From the NCBI GenBank assembly GCA_937911885.1, contig CALDPW010000179.1, forward strand, positions 1 through 7,321: a DNA stretch of 7,321 bases. The letters run 5' to 3'. The stretch comes from an uncultured Clostridia bacterium. GTDB taxonomy: Bacteria > Bacillota > Clostridia > Christensenellales > UBA1242. The notes beneath the pieces are model-generated. The model saw nothing but the letters and a program-made list of their open reading frames with translations. It did no database searches and was not told where the DNA came from. The first letter of the stretch is position 1; each line of letters opens with the position of its first letter. Shown here one piece after another: positions 1 to 5,545 of this stretch. A program made the translations under genes and the position numbers.

Positions 1-164
1 CTAAATAACCTCTTAATTCCAAGCCATACTCCTTTTATAGAACCAAATCTTATAATAGCTTCTTTCATATATTGTGAACAAGTAGGAGTAAATCTACAAT
101 GTGAATGACAAGCTAATGGAGTTGCTTGATATAACTCAATTAATTTTATTAATAATTTTTTCAT
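1..164 (-). CDS. yidD: Membrane protein insertion efficiency factor YidD (partial, C-terminus beyond window)
   Basis: YidD is a small amphipathic membrane-associated protein that assists insertion of inner-membrane proteins, acting with the YidC/Sec machinery. The reverse strand from 164 down to the window edge encodes 54 residues beginning MKKLLIKLIELYQ, then the family hallmark CRFTPTCSQY at about residues 23-32, then an amphipathic GVWLGIKRLF stretch. Full YidD is usually about 70-85 residues, so only the tail with its usual Cys/His-Pro motif is missing. An in-frame ATG at 168-170 would add two residues (M-Y). No strong ribosome binding site separates the two options, and the ATG at 162-164 fits the family better. 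yidD often follows rnpA and precedes yidC, but the fragment upstream here does not resemble RnpA. This end of the window may not belong with the rest, because a breakpoint lies near 315. Confidence 0.88.
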   Translation of the reverse strand, partial: MKKLLIKLIELYQATPLACHSHCRFTPTCSQYMKEAIIRFGSIKGVWLGIKRLF

Positions 165-189
165 ATACATCAACCAAATTTATTTTACC

Positions 190-216
190 AAAATAAAAGA
201 AGTATTACTACTTCTT
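190..216 (-). terminator. Possible weak terminator hairpin between the minus-strand fragment and yidD
   Basis: On the minus strand an 8-bp stem AAGAAGTA/TACTTCTT (209-216 with 197-204) closes a 4-base loop and is followed by a T-rich run (TTTTATTTT). The stem contains the TAG stop of the upstream fragment. It is GC-poor, so termination efficiency is doubtful. Confidence 0.35.
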
Positions 217-316
217 ACCTAATTTAGATTTTCTATTTTCTTCTATTTTACTTTCTATAAATCCAGTAAAGTCCATTACTACATCATCAGAAAATCCTTC
301 TTCAATAAGTGTTGCA
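208..316 (-). pseudogene. C-terminal fragment of an unidentified minus-strand gene, 5' part missing
   Basis: The minus strand is open from about 330 down to a TAG at 208-210. It reads SLFATLIEEGF, then SDDVVMDFTGFIESK, then a basic tail IEENRKSKLGKK. The ORF has no plausible start with a ribosome binding site: the only ATG inside (274-276) lies mid-sequence, and the frame is closed by a stop at 331-333. Its composition looks like a genuine protein C-terminus. It ends just upstream of yidD on the same strand, which fits a two-gene unit. I do not recognise the family. It is the only ORF here ending in TAG; all complete genes end in TAA. The 5' part appears to have been replaced by the clpC fragment running the opposite way, so the upper boundary is approximate. 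The frame on its own could be fortuitous. Confidence 0.4.
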
Positions 317-721
317 AATAATGAACCAGATTATAACAAAACAAAAGAGATTTTAACACAAGCTCTAAAACGCAAATTTAAACCAGAATTTTTAAATAGA
401 ATTGATGTTGTAACAGTGTTCCACACACTATCGTTTAATCAAATTGCTCAAATTGCAAAATTGTTTATTTCAAATTTAAACAAACGTTTACTAAAACAAG
501 GTGCAAGTTTAAAAGTTACCGAAAGTGCATTAAAATATTTAATTGAGCGTGGATACAGCCCAGAATATGGTGCAAGGCCACTACGTAGATTGATTGAGCA
601 AGAAGTTGAAGATAGAATTGCTGAACAAATTTTAGAAAATAGATTGGTTGCAGGTTCTATTATTGTTTTAAGTGTAAAAAATGGCAACTTGGCAATTAAT
701 TTTGAAACAAAAAAAGATTAA
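317..721 (+). pseudogene. clpC: ATP-dependent Clp protease ATPase subunit ClpC, C-terminal fragment only
   Basis: ClpC is a hexameric AAA+ unfoldase that feeds substrates to ClpP; intact proteins are about 800 residues. Only about 135 residues remain here. The frame begins matching at about 317 (NNEPDYNK), passes through the conserved KRKFKPEFLNRID arginine-finger region and VFHTL, and ends with the D2 small-domain sensor-2 segment GYSPEYGARPLRRLIEQEVED, where Arg of GARPLRR contacts nucleotide. VFH and VEDRIAEQIL favour ClpC over ClpB. The GTG at 416 is an internal Val codon, not a start: conserved sequence continues well upstream of it. The frame stays open further left, but the match stops where the minus-strand fragment begins. 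Walker A and B of D2 and everything before are absent. The gene is therefore truncated by rearrangement or by assembly error. The stop lies within a terminator stem. Confidence 0.82.
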
Positions 722-742
722 GTTTTTGCTTAATCTTTTTTT
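711..742 (+). terminator. Rho-independent terminator after clpC
   Basis: A perfect 12-bp stem (AAAAAGATTAAG at 711-722 with CTTAATCTTTTT at 729-740) closes a 6-base loop and runs into T residues. The clpC TAA stop (719-721) sits inside the left arm. The stem is AT-rich, but the perfect pairing and T-tract make it convincing, and it separates clpC from the hpf operon. Confidence 0.7.
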
Positions 743-752
743 AAAATATTTA

Positions 753-773
753 AAATGCTTTTAATAAGCATTT
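753..773. repeat. Second small inverted repeat upstream of hpf
   Basis: AAATGCTT (753-760) and AAGCATTT (766-773) form a perfect 8-bp stem around the loop TTAAT. It lies 10 bases after the clpC terminator and just upstream of the AT-rich promoter region of hpf. It lacks a proper T-tract, so it could be a back-up terminator, an operator or chance in AT-rich DNA. Confidence 0.35.
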
Positions 774-781
774 GCTTAAAA

Positions 782-806
782 TATAATAATTTGATAATAT
801 TATAAT
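782..806 (+). promoter_or_regulatory. Candidate -10 elements for the hpf operon
   Basis: Two perfect TATAAT hexamers occur at 782-787 and 801-806, upstream of hpf. The first would start transcription near 794 and leave a leader of about 35 bases. The second would start at the ribosome binding site itself and is less plausible. No good TTGACA-like -35 lies at normal spacing for either, and the whole stretch is A/T-only, so the call is weak. Confidence 0.3.
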
Positions 807-828
807 ATAAAAAAGGGAGGATTTAGCT

Positions 829-1359
829 ATGAAAATAACCTATACTACAAAAAACTATAATGTGTCGGATAAATTCAAAGATATTCTAGAAAAGAAATTA
901 TCTAAACTAGAAAAATATTTTGATACTGACGCAGTTGTTAAAGTTAATTTAATAACACAAGCTAAACAAGATAAACTAGAAATTACAATTAATTGTAAGG
1001 GTATGTTCTTTAGATCCGAAGTTTTAAGCGACAATATGTATAATAATATTGACTTGGCTTTGCCAAAGATTGAAAAACAAATTGTTAAACAAGGTTCTCG
1101 TCTAAAAACAAAACTTAAAAAAGATGCTTTTGCAAATAATGACTTTATGTTTTTAGAAACTGAACCAGAAAAAGAATCTTCAAAACTTGTTAAAACAAAA
1201 CGCTTCGAATTAGAACCATTAACAGTAGAAGATGCTGCAATGTATATGGAAGCATTAGATCATAATTTTTATGTGTTTTTAAACGCTGAAACTGGTAAAG
1301 TTTGCGTTGTTTATAAACGTAATGATAAAAACTATGGTTTAATTGAAGTTGATTATTAA
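829..1359 (+). CDS. hpf: Ribosome hibernation promoting factor, long form
   Basis: Long-form HPF binds the 30S decoding centre with its N-terminal domain and dimerises 70S ribosomes into 100S particles through its C-terminal domain, storing inactive ribosomes under starvation or stress. The N-terminal domain (about residues 1-97) begins MKITYTTKNYNVSDKFK and has the basic helix around EKQIVKQGSRLKTKLKK. A charged linker covers about 98-122. The C-terminal dimerisation domain (about 123-176) carries the family signatures RFELEPLTVEDAAMYMEALDH, FYVFLN, ETGKVCVVYKR and YGLIEV. The 176-residue length is typical. The start is fixed by a strong AGGGAGG at 814-820, eight bases upstream. It is the first gene of a tight unit with the ABC-type ATPase and the PucR-type protein, which begin 14 and 12 bp after the preceding stops with no terminator between. 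HPF is usually stress-induced; no specific operator is visible here. Confidence 0.95.
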   Translation: MKITYTTKNYNVSDKFKDILEKKLSKLEKYFDTDAVVKVNLITQAKQDKLEITINCKGMFFRSEVLSDNMYNNIDLALPKIEKQIVKQGSRLKTKLKKDAFANNDFMFLETEPEKESSKLVKTKRFELEPLTVEDAAMYMEALDHNFYVFLNAETGKVCVVYKRNDKNYGLIEVDY

Positions 1360-1373
1360 AATAAAGGGATTTT

Positions 1374-2018
1374 ATGTTAAACGTTAATAATGTTTACCTT
1401 AAATACACCAAGGAATACAACACTTTAAACAACATTAATTTAATAATTGATGATGGCGAACAAGTTGTGTTGTTTGGTGAAAAAGAAAGTGGTAAAAGTA
1501 GTTTAATAAGAGTTATTGCTGGACTTGAAAAAGTAACCGAAGGTGAAGTGTTAATTAAAAACATAAATGTTAATAAAATTAATTACAAAACCGATGTTAG
1601 CTTGGGGTATTTATCAAGTAATGGTGCATTTTTCGAAAATAAAACTGTTTTAAAAAATTTGGAATATGTTTTAAAAATTCGTAAATGTGATAAAAACATG
1701 ATAAACAGCAAAGTTAACGGTGTTATTTTATCAAACAACTTAACTGGATTAAAGGATGCAAAACTAAAAGATTTAAGCGATTATGATCGCATGAGAGTTG
1801 CTATTGCAAGATTAAATTTAAGAAAAATCGATTTTTTAGTTTGCGATGATATTTTTGAAAACTTTGCTGAGGCCGATGCTATAAGATTGGCTCAAATGGT
1901 TGTAAATATTATTAATCAAAACGAATGTTCAAGCATAGTTGCAATTTCAAACGAAAAATTGCTTAAAGTTATAAAGGGGAAAGTTGTAAAATTAAAATTT
2001 GGTTCAATAGTGAAATAA
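1374..2018 (+). CDS. ABC-type ATP-binding protein with degenerate catalytic motifs
   Basis: The 214-residue protein has the fold and motif order of an ABC transporter ATPase subunit. Walker A is intact (GEKESGKSS, residues 35-43) and is followed by LIRVIAGLEKVTEGEVLI, a normal ABC helix and strand. The other motifs deviate. The Q-loop region reads LGYLSSNGAFF with no glutamine at the expected place. The LSGGQ signature is LSDYD (134-138), although RVAIAR follows normally. Walker B is FLVCDD (154-159), with Asp159 where the catalytic Glu belongs. The switch His is Asn193 in AISNE. Nucleotide binding is therefore likely, but hydrolysis and signature-dependent dimerisation look impaired. No membrane partner is encoded nearby and there are no membrane segments. 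The ATG at 1374 has AAAGGG at 1363-1368. Co-transcription with hpf and a PucR-type regulator suggests a regulatory or ribosome-linked role rather than transport, but that is inference. It could also be a decayed transporter subunit. Confidence 0.8.
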   Translation: MLNVNNVYLKYTKEYNTLNNINLIIDDGEQVVLFGEKESGKSSLIRVIAGLEKVTEGEVLIKNINVNKINYKTDVSLGYLSSNGAFFENKTVLKNLEYVLKIRKCDKNMINSKVNGVILSNNLTGLKDAKLKDLSDYDRMRVAIARLNLRKIDFLVCDDIFENFAEADAIRLAQMVVNIINQNECSSIVAISNEKLLKVIKGKVVKLKFGSIVK

Positions 2019-2030
2019 AGGGCAGAAAAA

Positions 2031-2396
2031 ATGGCAAAAAAAATTACTGAAAATAAAGAATTAAGAGATGATTGCACAAAACTATTTGCTAGTGCTAATA
2101 TATTTTTAAATAATGATACTGATTTAATTTCGGAGTATAAAAGAATATATTCAATTAAACCAGTTGCTCAATTATTAAATGATGAAGAATTAATTAGAAC
2201 AGCAACATTGTTTTTTGAAAATAACCTAAATATATCACTTGCATCCAAGTGTGGCTTTATGCATCGCAACACTTTAATTTATAGACTTGATAAAATTGAA
2301 AAACAAATTGGTTTAGATATTAGAAACTTTAAGGATGCCGTTGTTTTTGAAAATATGCTATTATTTTATAATACAATTAAAAAGAACTTATATTAA
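2031..2396 (+). CDS. Small PucR/CdaR-type helix-turn-helix protein
   Basis: The C-terminal half (about residues 53-112) matches the PucR C-terminal helix-turn-helix domain (HTH_30): EELIRTATLFFENNLNISL, then ASKCGFMHRNTLIYRLDKIE, with the characteristic HRNTLIYRL recognition-helix motif at 78-86, then IGLDIRNFKDAVVFENML. Full PucR/CdaR regulators are about 350-550 residues and carry sensory domains; this one has only about 50 preceding residues with no recognisable sensor. It is therefore a stand-alone DNA-binding domain or a remnant. The ATG at 2031 follows AAAGGG at 2017-2022, which overlaps the stop of the ATPase gene. It is the last gene of the hpf unit, before a strong terminator. Its targets cannot be told from the sequence; autoregulation of the operon or dependence on the upstream ATPase as sensor would be reasonable guesses. 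Confidence 0.8.
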   Translation: MAKKITENKELRDDCTKLFASANIFLNNDTDLISEYKRIYSIKPVAQLLNDEELIRTATLFFENNLNISLASKCGFMHRNTLIYRLDKIEKQIGLDIRNFKDAVVFENMLLFYNTIKKNLY

Positions 2397-2408
2397 TATA
2401 AAAAATTT

Positions 2409-2436
2409 AACCACCAGAAATTCTGGTGGTTTTTTT
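2409..2436. terminator. Strong, probably bidirectional terminator
   Basis: AACCACCAG (2409-2417) pairs with CTGGTGGTT (2423-2431) around the loop AAATT, followed on the plus strand by a run of seven T (2430-2436). On the minus strand the same hairpin is followed by TAAATTTTTTATA. It lies between the convergent PucR-type gene and the Asn-rich gene, whose TAA stop (2435-2437) overlaps the T-tract. It can serve both. Confidence 0.9.
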
Positions 2437-2833
2437 ATTCTACTTTTGTTAAGTTGTCAATTTTAATCTCGTCATCCGATTTTGATAATATTTTGGCTGG
2501 TTTTGATTTTTTATTAAACTCGGATAATAACTTTATTATGCTTTGCATATCAACATTTCCGCCACCTTTAAACATTGGTAGTAATTTTGTAAATGTTTCC
2601 ATTTGAGTGTTGTTTGAACCATATAACAATGGTAACAAAGCAGAAATATCAAAACCTTTATTGTTTGTTGAATTATTGTTGCTTGGTGGATCTTGATTAA
2701 AAACAAAAGTTTTGTTTTTGAGTTTATCTTGCAGTTGTTGTTGACCTTGTTTTGTGTATTTTAAAGGTAATTCACCATATGGATATTCATTATTAATATT
2801 AAATGAATTATTATATGTATTGTTTTGTTTCAT
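2435..2833 (-). CDS. Hypothetical Asn/Gln-rich protein with 18-residue tandem repeats
   Basis: I do not recognise this 132-residue protein as a named family. The first ~60 residues are hydrophilic and very rich in Asn and Gln (MKQNNTYNNS..., SNNNSTNNKG) and probably disordered. Residues 65-82 (ALLPLLYGSNNTQMETFT) and 83-100 (KLLPMFKGGGNVDMQSII) are clear tandem copies. They share LLP, a hydrophobic pair, G, N and M at the same positions, and a degenerate third copy starts KLLSEF at 101. The tail is charged (KSDDEIKIDNLTKVE). There is no signal peptide or membrane helix, though the LLPLL segments are amphipathic and could mediate self-association. The ATG at 2831-2833 is preceded by AAGGTGG (2842-2848), supporting the start. 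It is divergent from the 95-residue gene and shares an 80-bp control region with it. Confidence 0.75.
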   Translation of the reverse strand: MKQNNTYNNSFNINNEYPYGELPLKYTKQGQQQLQDKLKNKTFVFNQDPPSNNNSTNNKGFDISALLPLLYGSNNTQMETFTKLLPMFKGGGNVDMQSIIKLLSEFNKKSKPAKILSKSDDEIKIDNLTKVE

Positions 2834-2865
2834 TATTTATTCCACCTTTTTATTATCAAGAATAA

Positions 2866-2881
2866 TATATGCTTGCATATA
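2866..2881. promoter_or_regulatory. 16-bp dyad in the divergent intergenic region
   Basis: TATATGC (2866-2872) and GCATATA (2875-2881) form a perfect 7-bp inverted repeat around TT. It is central between the divergent genes starting at 2833 and 2914. Such a position suits an operator or a shared promoter element, but the DNA is AT-rich and there is no second copy in the window. Confidence 0.35.
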
Positions 2882-2913
2882 AATATTATGTTAAAAATAA
2901 TTTTGGAGGGCAT

Positions 2914-3201
2914 ATGGCAAATAAATTTAGTGAATTTAGTGATTATAAAACAATTGACGTTAACAAAGTTAAAAACGATAGTCCAGAATTTGTAGAGAGT
3001 ATTGAAGATAAAATTGAAAAATATTCAGCTTATTCTAGTGATGAATTAATGCAAGAGTTTTTAAACATTAGCAAACAACAAAAATTGTGTGGCAAACTTA
3101 ATGGTGAATATATTTCAAACATAAAAAACACTCTTTCTCCATATTTGAGTGCAGAACAAAAAAACACGTTAAACTCATTAATGGATAAAATTGATGAATA
3201 A
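2914..3201 (+). CDS. Hypothetical small acidic helical protein, coupled to protease
   Basis: I do not recognise a named family. The 95 residues begin MANKFSEFSDYKTIDVNK and are mostly charged and polar with predicted helices. The C-terminal part (YSSDELMQEFLNISKQQ, then LNGEYISNIKNTLSPYLSAEQ, then a helix to the end) looks like a compact three-helix domain. No signal peptide or membrane segment is seen. I chose the ATG at 2914 because GGAGGG (2905-2910) lies just upstream. An in-frame ATG at 2869 would add 15 residues (MLAYKYYVKNNFGGH) but has no ribosome binding site, and that stretch spans the dyad and the Shine-Dalgarno itself. The 3' end overlaps the start of the subtilase gene (ATGAATAA), so the two are translationally coupled. 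The product may act with, or be a substrate or inhibitor of, the protease; this is inference from arrangement only. Confidence 0.75.
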   Translation: MANKFSEFSDYKTIDVNKVKNDSPEFVESIEDKIEKYSAYSSDELMQEFLNISKQQKLCGKLNGEYISNIKNTLSPYLSAEQKNTLNSLMDKIDE

Positions 3202-4348
3202 TAAGATTGATCCTCATTTGTTATATAAGATTAAAACTCTTGGAGTTGATAATCCTGTTTTAGATTGTGTTATATATGCTAATAATTATTCGAGTTTAAA
3301 GCTGTATTTAAAAAGTATATCAAAAATAAAAAAGATTACGGAACTTCCATTTATTAATGCTTTTGGTATAAAAATTACTGCATGTGATATTAGTCAATTA
3401 GCTAATTTAAATACAATTAATTACATAACATCAAGCTTAAATGTGCAGACGCAAATTTATTTATCAAAACAAGAAATTAACTTAAATTCCTTAAATAAAG
3501 AGCAAAACTTTTGTGTTGCTATTATTGATACCGGGGTGTATTTAACGCCAGATATTTGCATGCCTAAAAATAGAATTGTTAAGTTTGTTGACTTGATTAA
3601 TAATAAAACTATTCCTTATGATGATAATGGACACGGAACATTTGTTACAAACATACTTGCCGGAAATGGTTTAATTAGTGGTGGAAAGTATAGTGGTATA
3701 GCACCAAATGCAAATGTTATTGTCATAAAGGCACTTGATGCAAATGGCGAGACTGATGCTGTTACAATTTTAAAAGCAATGCAGTGGATTATTGATAATA
3801 AACAAAAATATAATATCAAAGTTGCATGTATGAGCTTTGGTAGCATGGTGCTAGGAAAAAACGATCCACTAATAATTGGAGCAGAGGTTTTGTGGAATAG
3901 TGGAATAACGGTTGTTGCTGCGGCTGGAAATAGTGGGCCTGGCACAGAAACCATTAAGTCACCAGGCGCTAGTAGCAAAATTATAACAGTTGGTGCAATG
4001 AATGATGGCAGAAATAATAATTCATATGAGAAGGAGTGTTTTAGTGTTGCTTCTTTTTCTAGTCGAGGTCCAATTTTGGGTAACTACAAGCCGGATATTT
4101 TGGCGCCAGGAGTTAATATTTGTGGTGCAAGTGATTTTTATATTAATAAACAACATTATGATGTTATGTCTGGAACAAGTGTGGCGACTCCAATAATTGC
4201 TGGGATTTGTTGTTTGTTGTTATCTAATAATGTCGAGTTAAAACCAAATGCAATTAAAAGGATATTGGTTAATAACACATTTAAAATTAGTAATGATAAA
4301 AATGCAGAGGGATATGGTGTTGTAGATTGTAGTAATTTAGTTTTTTAA
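3194..4348 (+). CDS. Subtilisin-family (S8) serine protease, AprX-like, cytoplasmic
   Basis: The 384-residue protein is a subtilase with a complete catalytic set (numbering from the ATG at 3194). Asp112 is in AIIDTGV, His147 in DDNGHGT, the oxyanion Asn246 in AAAGNSGPG, and Ser329 in GTSVATP. FSSRGP and KPDILAPGVNI are also present. The spacing and phrases such as NNKTIPYDDNGHGT resemble Bacillus AprX-type intracellular subtilases. Residues ~20-90 (VLDCVIYANNYSSLK, LPFINAFGIKI, LNTINYIT) resemble an I9-type propeptide domain, an intramolecular chaperone/inhibitor removed on maturation. No signal peptide precedes it, so the enzyme is probably cytoplasmic or released by lysis. A TTG at 3191 is also in frame; ATG is preferred. 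It overlaps the preceding gene's stop and lacks its own strong ribosome binding site, so translation is coupled. Its 3' end overlaps the convergent desulfurase-like gene by 12 bp with no terminator between. Confidence 0.92.
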   Translation: MNNKIDPHLLYKIKTLGVDNPVLDCVIYANNYSSLKLYLKSISKIKKITELPFINAFGIKITACDISQLANLNTINYITSSLNVQTQIYLSKQEINLNSLNKEQNFCVAIIDTGVYLTPDICMPKNRIVKFVDLINNKTIPYDDNGHGTFVTNILAGNGLISGGKYSGIAPNANVIVIKALDANGETDAVTILKAMQWIIDNKQKYNIKVACMSFGSMVLGKNDPLIIGAEVLWNSGITVVAAAGNSGPGTETIKSPGASSKIITVGAMNDGRNNNSYEKECFSVASFSSRGPILGNYKPDILAPGVNICGASDFYINKQHYDVMSGTSVATPIIAGICCLLLSNNVELKPNAIKRILVNNTFKISNDKNAEGYGVVDCSNLVF

Positions 4349-5467
4349 TTGTGATATTTTGTTTATTGCATAAATTAATTTTTTTGCTTGTGCCATATTA
4401 TTAAAATAACTAAGTGAAACTCTAATAAGTCCACATTGTTCTGTTTTTAAAAACTTGTGAATAAGTGGAGCACAATGCAGCCCATGTCGCAAACATATAC
4501 CATATTTTTCGTTTAAAATGTTTGTTGCTTCGGCATTATCAATATTTAAAAAACTAAAACTGATTACGCCCGAATGAAGGTTGTTTGAAAATAATTTGAT
4601 ACTTGGGTTTTGTTTTAATGCGTTTATTATATATTTTGACATTGTTTCAATTTTTTTATTAATTTTGTTTTGGTGTTTTAAAACAAATTTTATTCCATTT
4701 TCTAACGATGTTATTCCTACTGTGTTAATTGTGCCAGCCTCTAATTTTTCTGGATAATAAGCTGGCATATTTTCGTTTAAACTGTCGCCACCACTGCCAC
4801 CAAATTTAAGTGGGGTTAAATTTGCATTATTTATTATTAAGGCGCCAATACCTTGGCTTCCAAACAGACCTTTGTGTCCAGCTAGGGTTAAAAAGTTTGC
4901 TCCAATTTTTTGCATGTTTATTTTTGCATGACCAGCACTTTGTGCACAATCAATTAATAACATTATTCCAAGTTTATTTAATTTGTGTCCTAAATTGTTA
5001 AGTGTTATTGTTGTTCCTGTAACATTGCTGGTTTGATTAACAATTACTAAGTATGTGTTTTTATTAACTGCATTTAAAATATCTTGTTCGCTTATCTTTC
5101 CTTGAGGGGTTGGATTAACAACGGTTATTGTTATGTTGTGTGTTTTTTTTAAAGCATATAGTGGCCTTAATACGCTATTATGTTCAAATGCTGTTATAAC
5201 AACATTGCCATTGTTTTTTGCTGATCCAAATATTGCCATGTTTAACGCTTCGGTGCAGTTGTAAGTAAAAACAACATCTGCTTTTTGAGGTGTGTTTAAA
5301 AAGTTTTTTATTGTTTGTCGTGCTTTAAACACTTTTAAGGCGCTTTTTAAAGCTATTTTATGGCTTGATCTTGTTGGGTTTGCCGAATTTATTAAACTTA
5401 AAGTTGTTGAAACGATTACTTTTAACGGTTTTCGTTTTGTTGTTGAACTATTATCTAGGTAAATCAT
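4337..5467 (-). CDS. Class-V aminotransferase / cysteine desulfurase-like enzyme
   Basis: This PLP enzyme belongs to the cysteine desulfurase (NifS/SufS/Csd) fold: it takes sulfur from cysteine as a persulfide, or selenium from selenocysteine. Over 376 residues one sees the N-terminal YLDNSSTT, the phosphate-binding CTEALN (71-76), His96 in FEHNS, which stacks on the PLP ring, Asp173 and Gln176 in LIDCAQSAGH, the Schiff-base Lys199 in LAGHKGLFG, Arg349 in GLIRVSLSYFN, and the catalytic Cys332 in RHGLHCAPLIHKF. The RHGLHCAP and RVSLSYFN phrasing matches the subgroup annotated as cysteine desulfurase family (TIGR01977-like), which often neighbours DUF3343 genes. Length is normal. The ATG at 5465-5467 has only a weak AAAGAT upstream. 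It is divergent from a DUF3343 gene 78 bp away. No IscU/SufU scaffold is in the window, so dedicated Fe-S assembly is not indicated; a role with the DUF3343 carrier is likelier. Confidence 0.9.
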   Translation of the reverse strand: MIYLDNSSTTKRKPLKVIVSTTLSLINSANPTRSSHKIALKSALKVFKARQTIKNFLNTPQKADVVFTYNCTEALNMAIFGSAKNNGNVVITAFEHNSVLRPLYALKKTHNITITVVNPTPQGKISEQDILNAVNKNTYLVIVNQTSNVTGTTITLNNLGHKLNKLGIMLLIDCAQSAGHAKINMQKIGANFLTLAGHKGLFGSQGIGALIINNANLTPLKFGGSGGDSLNENMPAYYPEKLEAGTINTVGITSLENGIKFVLKHQNKINKKIETMSKYIINALKQNPSIKLFSNNLHSGVISFSFLNIDNAEATNILNEKYGICLRHGLHCAPLIHKFLKTEQCGLIRVSLSYFNNMAQAKKLIYAINKISQLKN

Positions 5468-5545
5468 ATTTTTATCTTTAACAAAATGTTTCGATTACTA
5501 ATAGTATATAGTGTAGTAAATATTTTTGTTAATTTGGGGGTTGTT

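Noticed and set aside
208..316. RnpA as the gene upstream of yidD
   Set aside because: The usual rnpA-yidD order suggested it, but the residues show none of the RnpA motifs and the sequence does not match its C-terminus.
416..721. A separate 101-residue ORF starting at GTG 416
   Set aside because: The GTG is an internal Val codon. ClpC-type conserved sequence (PEFLNRID) continues in the same frame upstream, so this is the tail of a longer protein.
1374..2018. Standard ABC transporter ATPase or FtsE/LolD assignment
   Set aside because: Only Walker A is canonical; the signature, Walker B Glu, Q-loop and His switch are all substituted and no permease is adjacent, so a specific transporter name is not supported.
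3616..3978. Minus-strand ORF inside the subtilase gene
   Set aside because: It is opposite the catalytic core of the S8 protease, has no ribosome binding site or family motif, and is a shadow frame.
4002..4196. Short plus-strand ORF inside the subtilase gene
   Set aside because: It is a shifted frame over the conserved FSSRGP to GTSVATP region. The protease frame is intact, so there is no frameshift here.
5486..5545. Hydrophobic N-terminal extension (MFRLLIVYSVVNIF...) on the DUF3343 protein, resembling a signal peptide
   Set aside because: There is no ribosome binding site before 5486, whereas GGGGG stands properly before the ATG at 5546, where the family normally starts. The hydrophobicity follows from AT-rich non-coding DNA.
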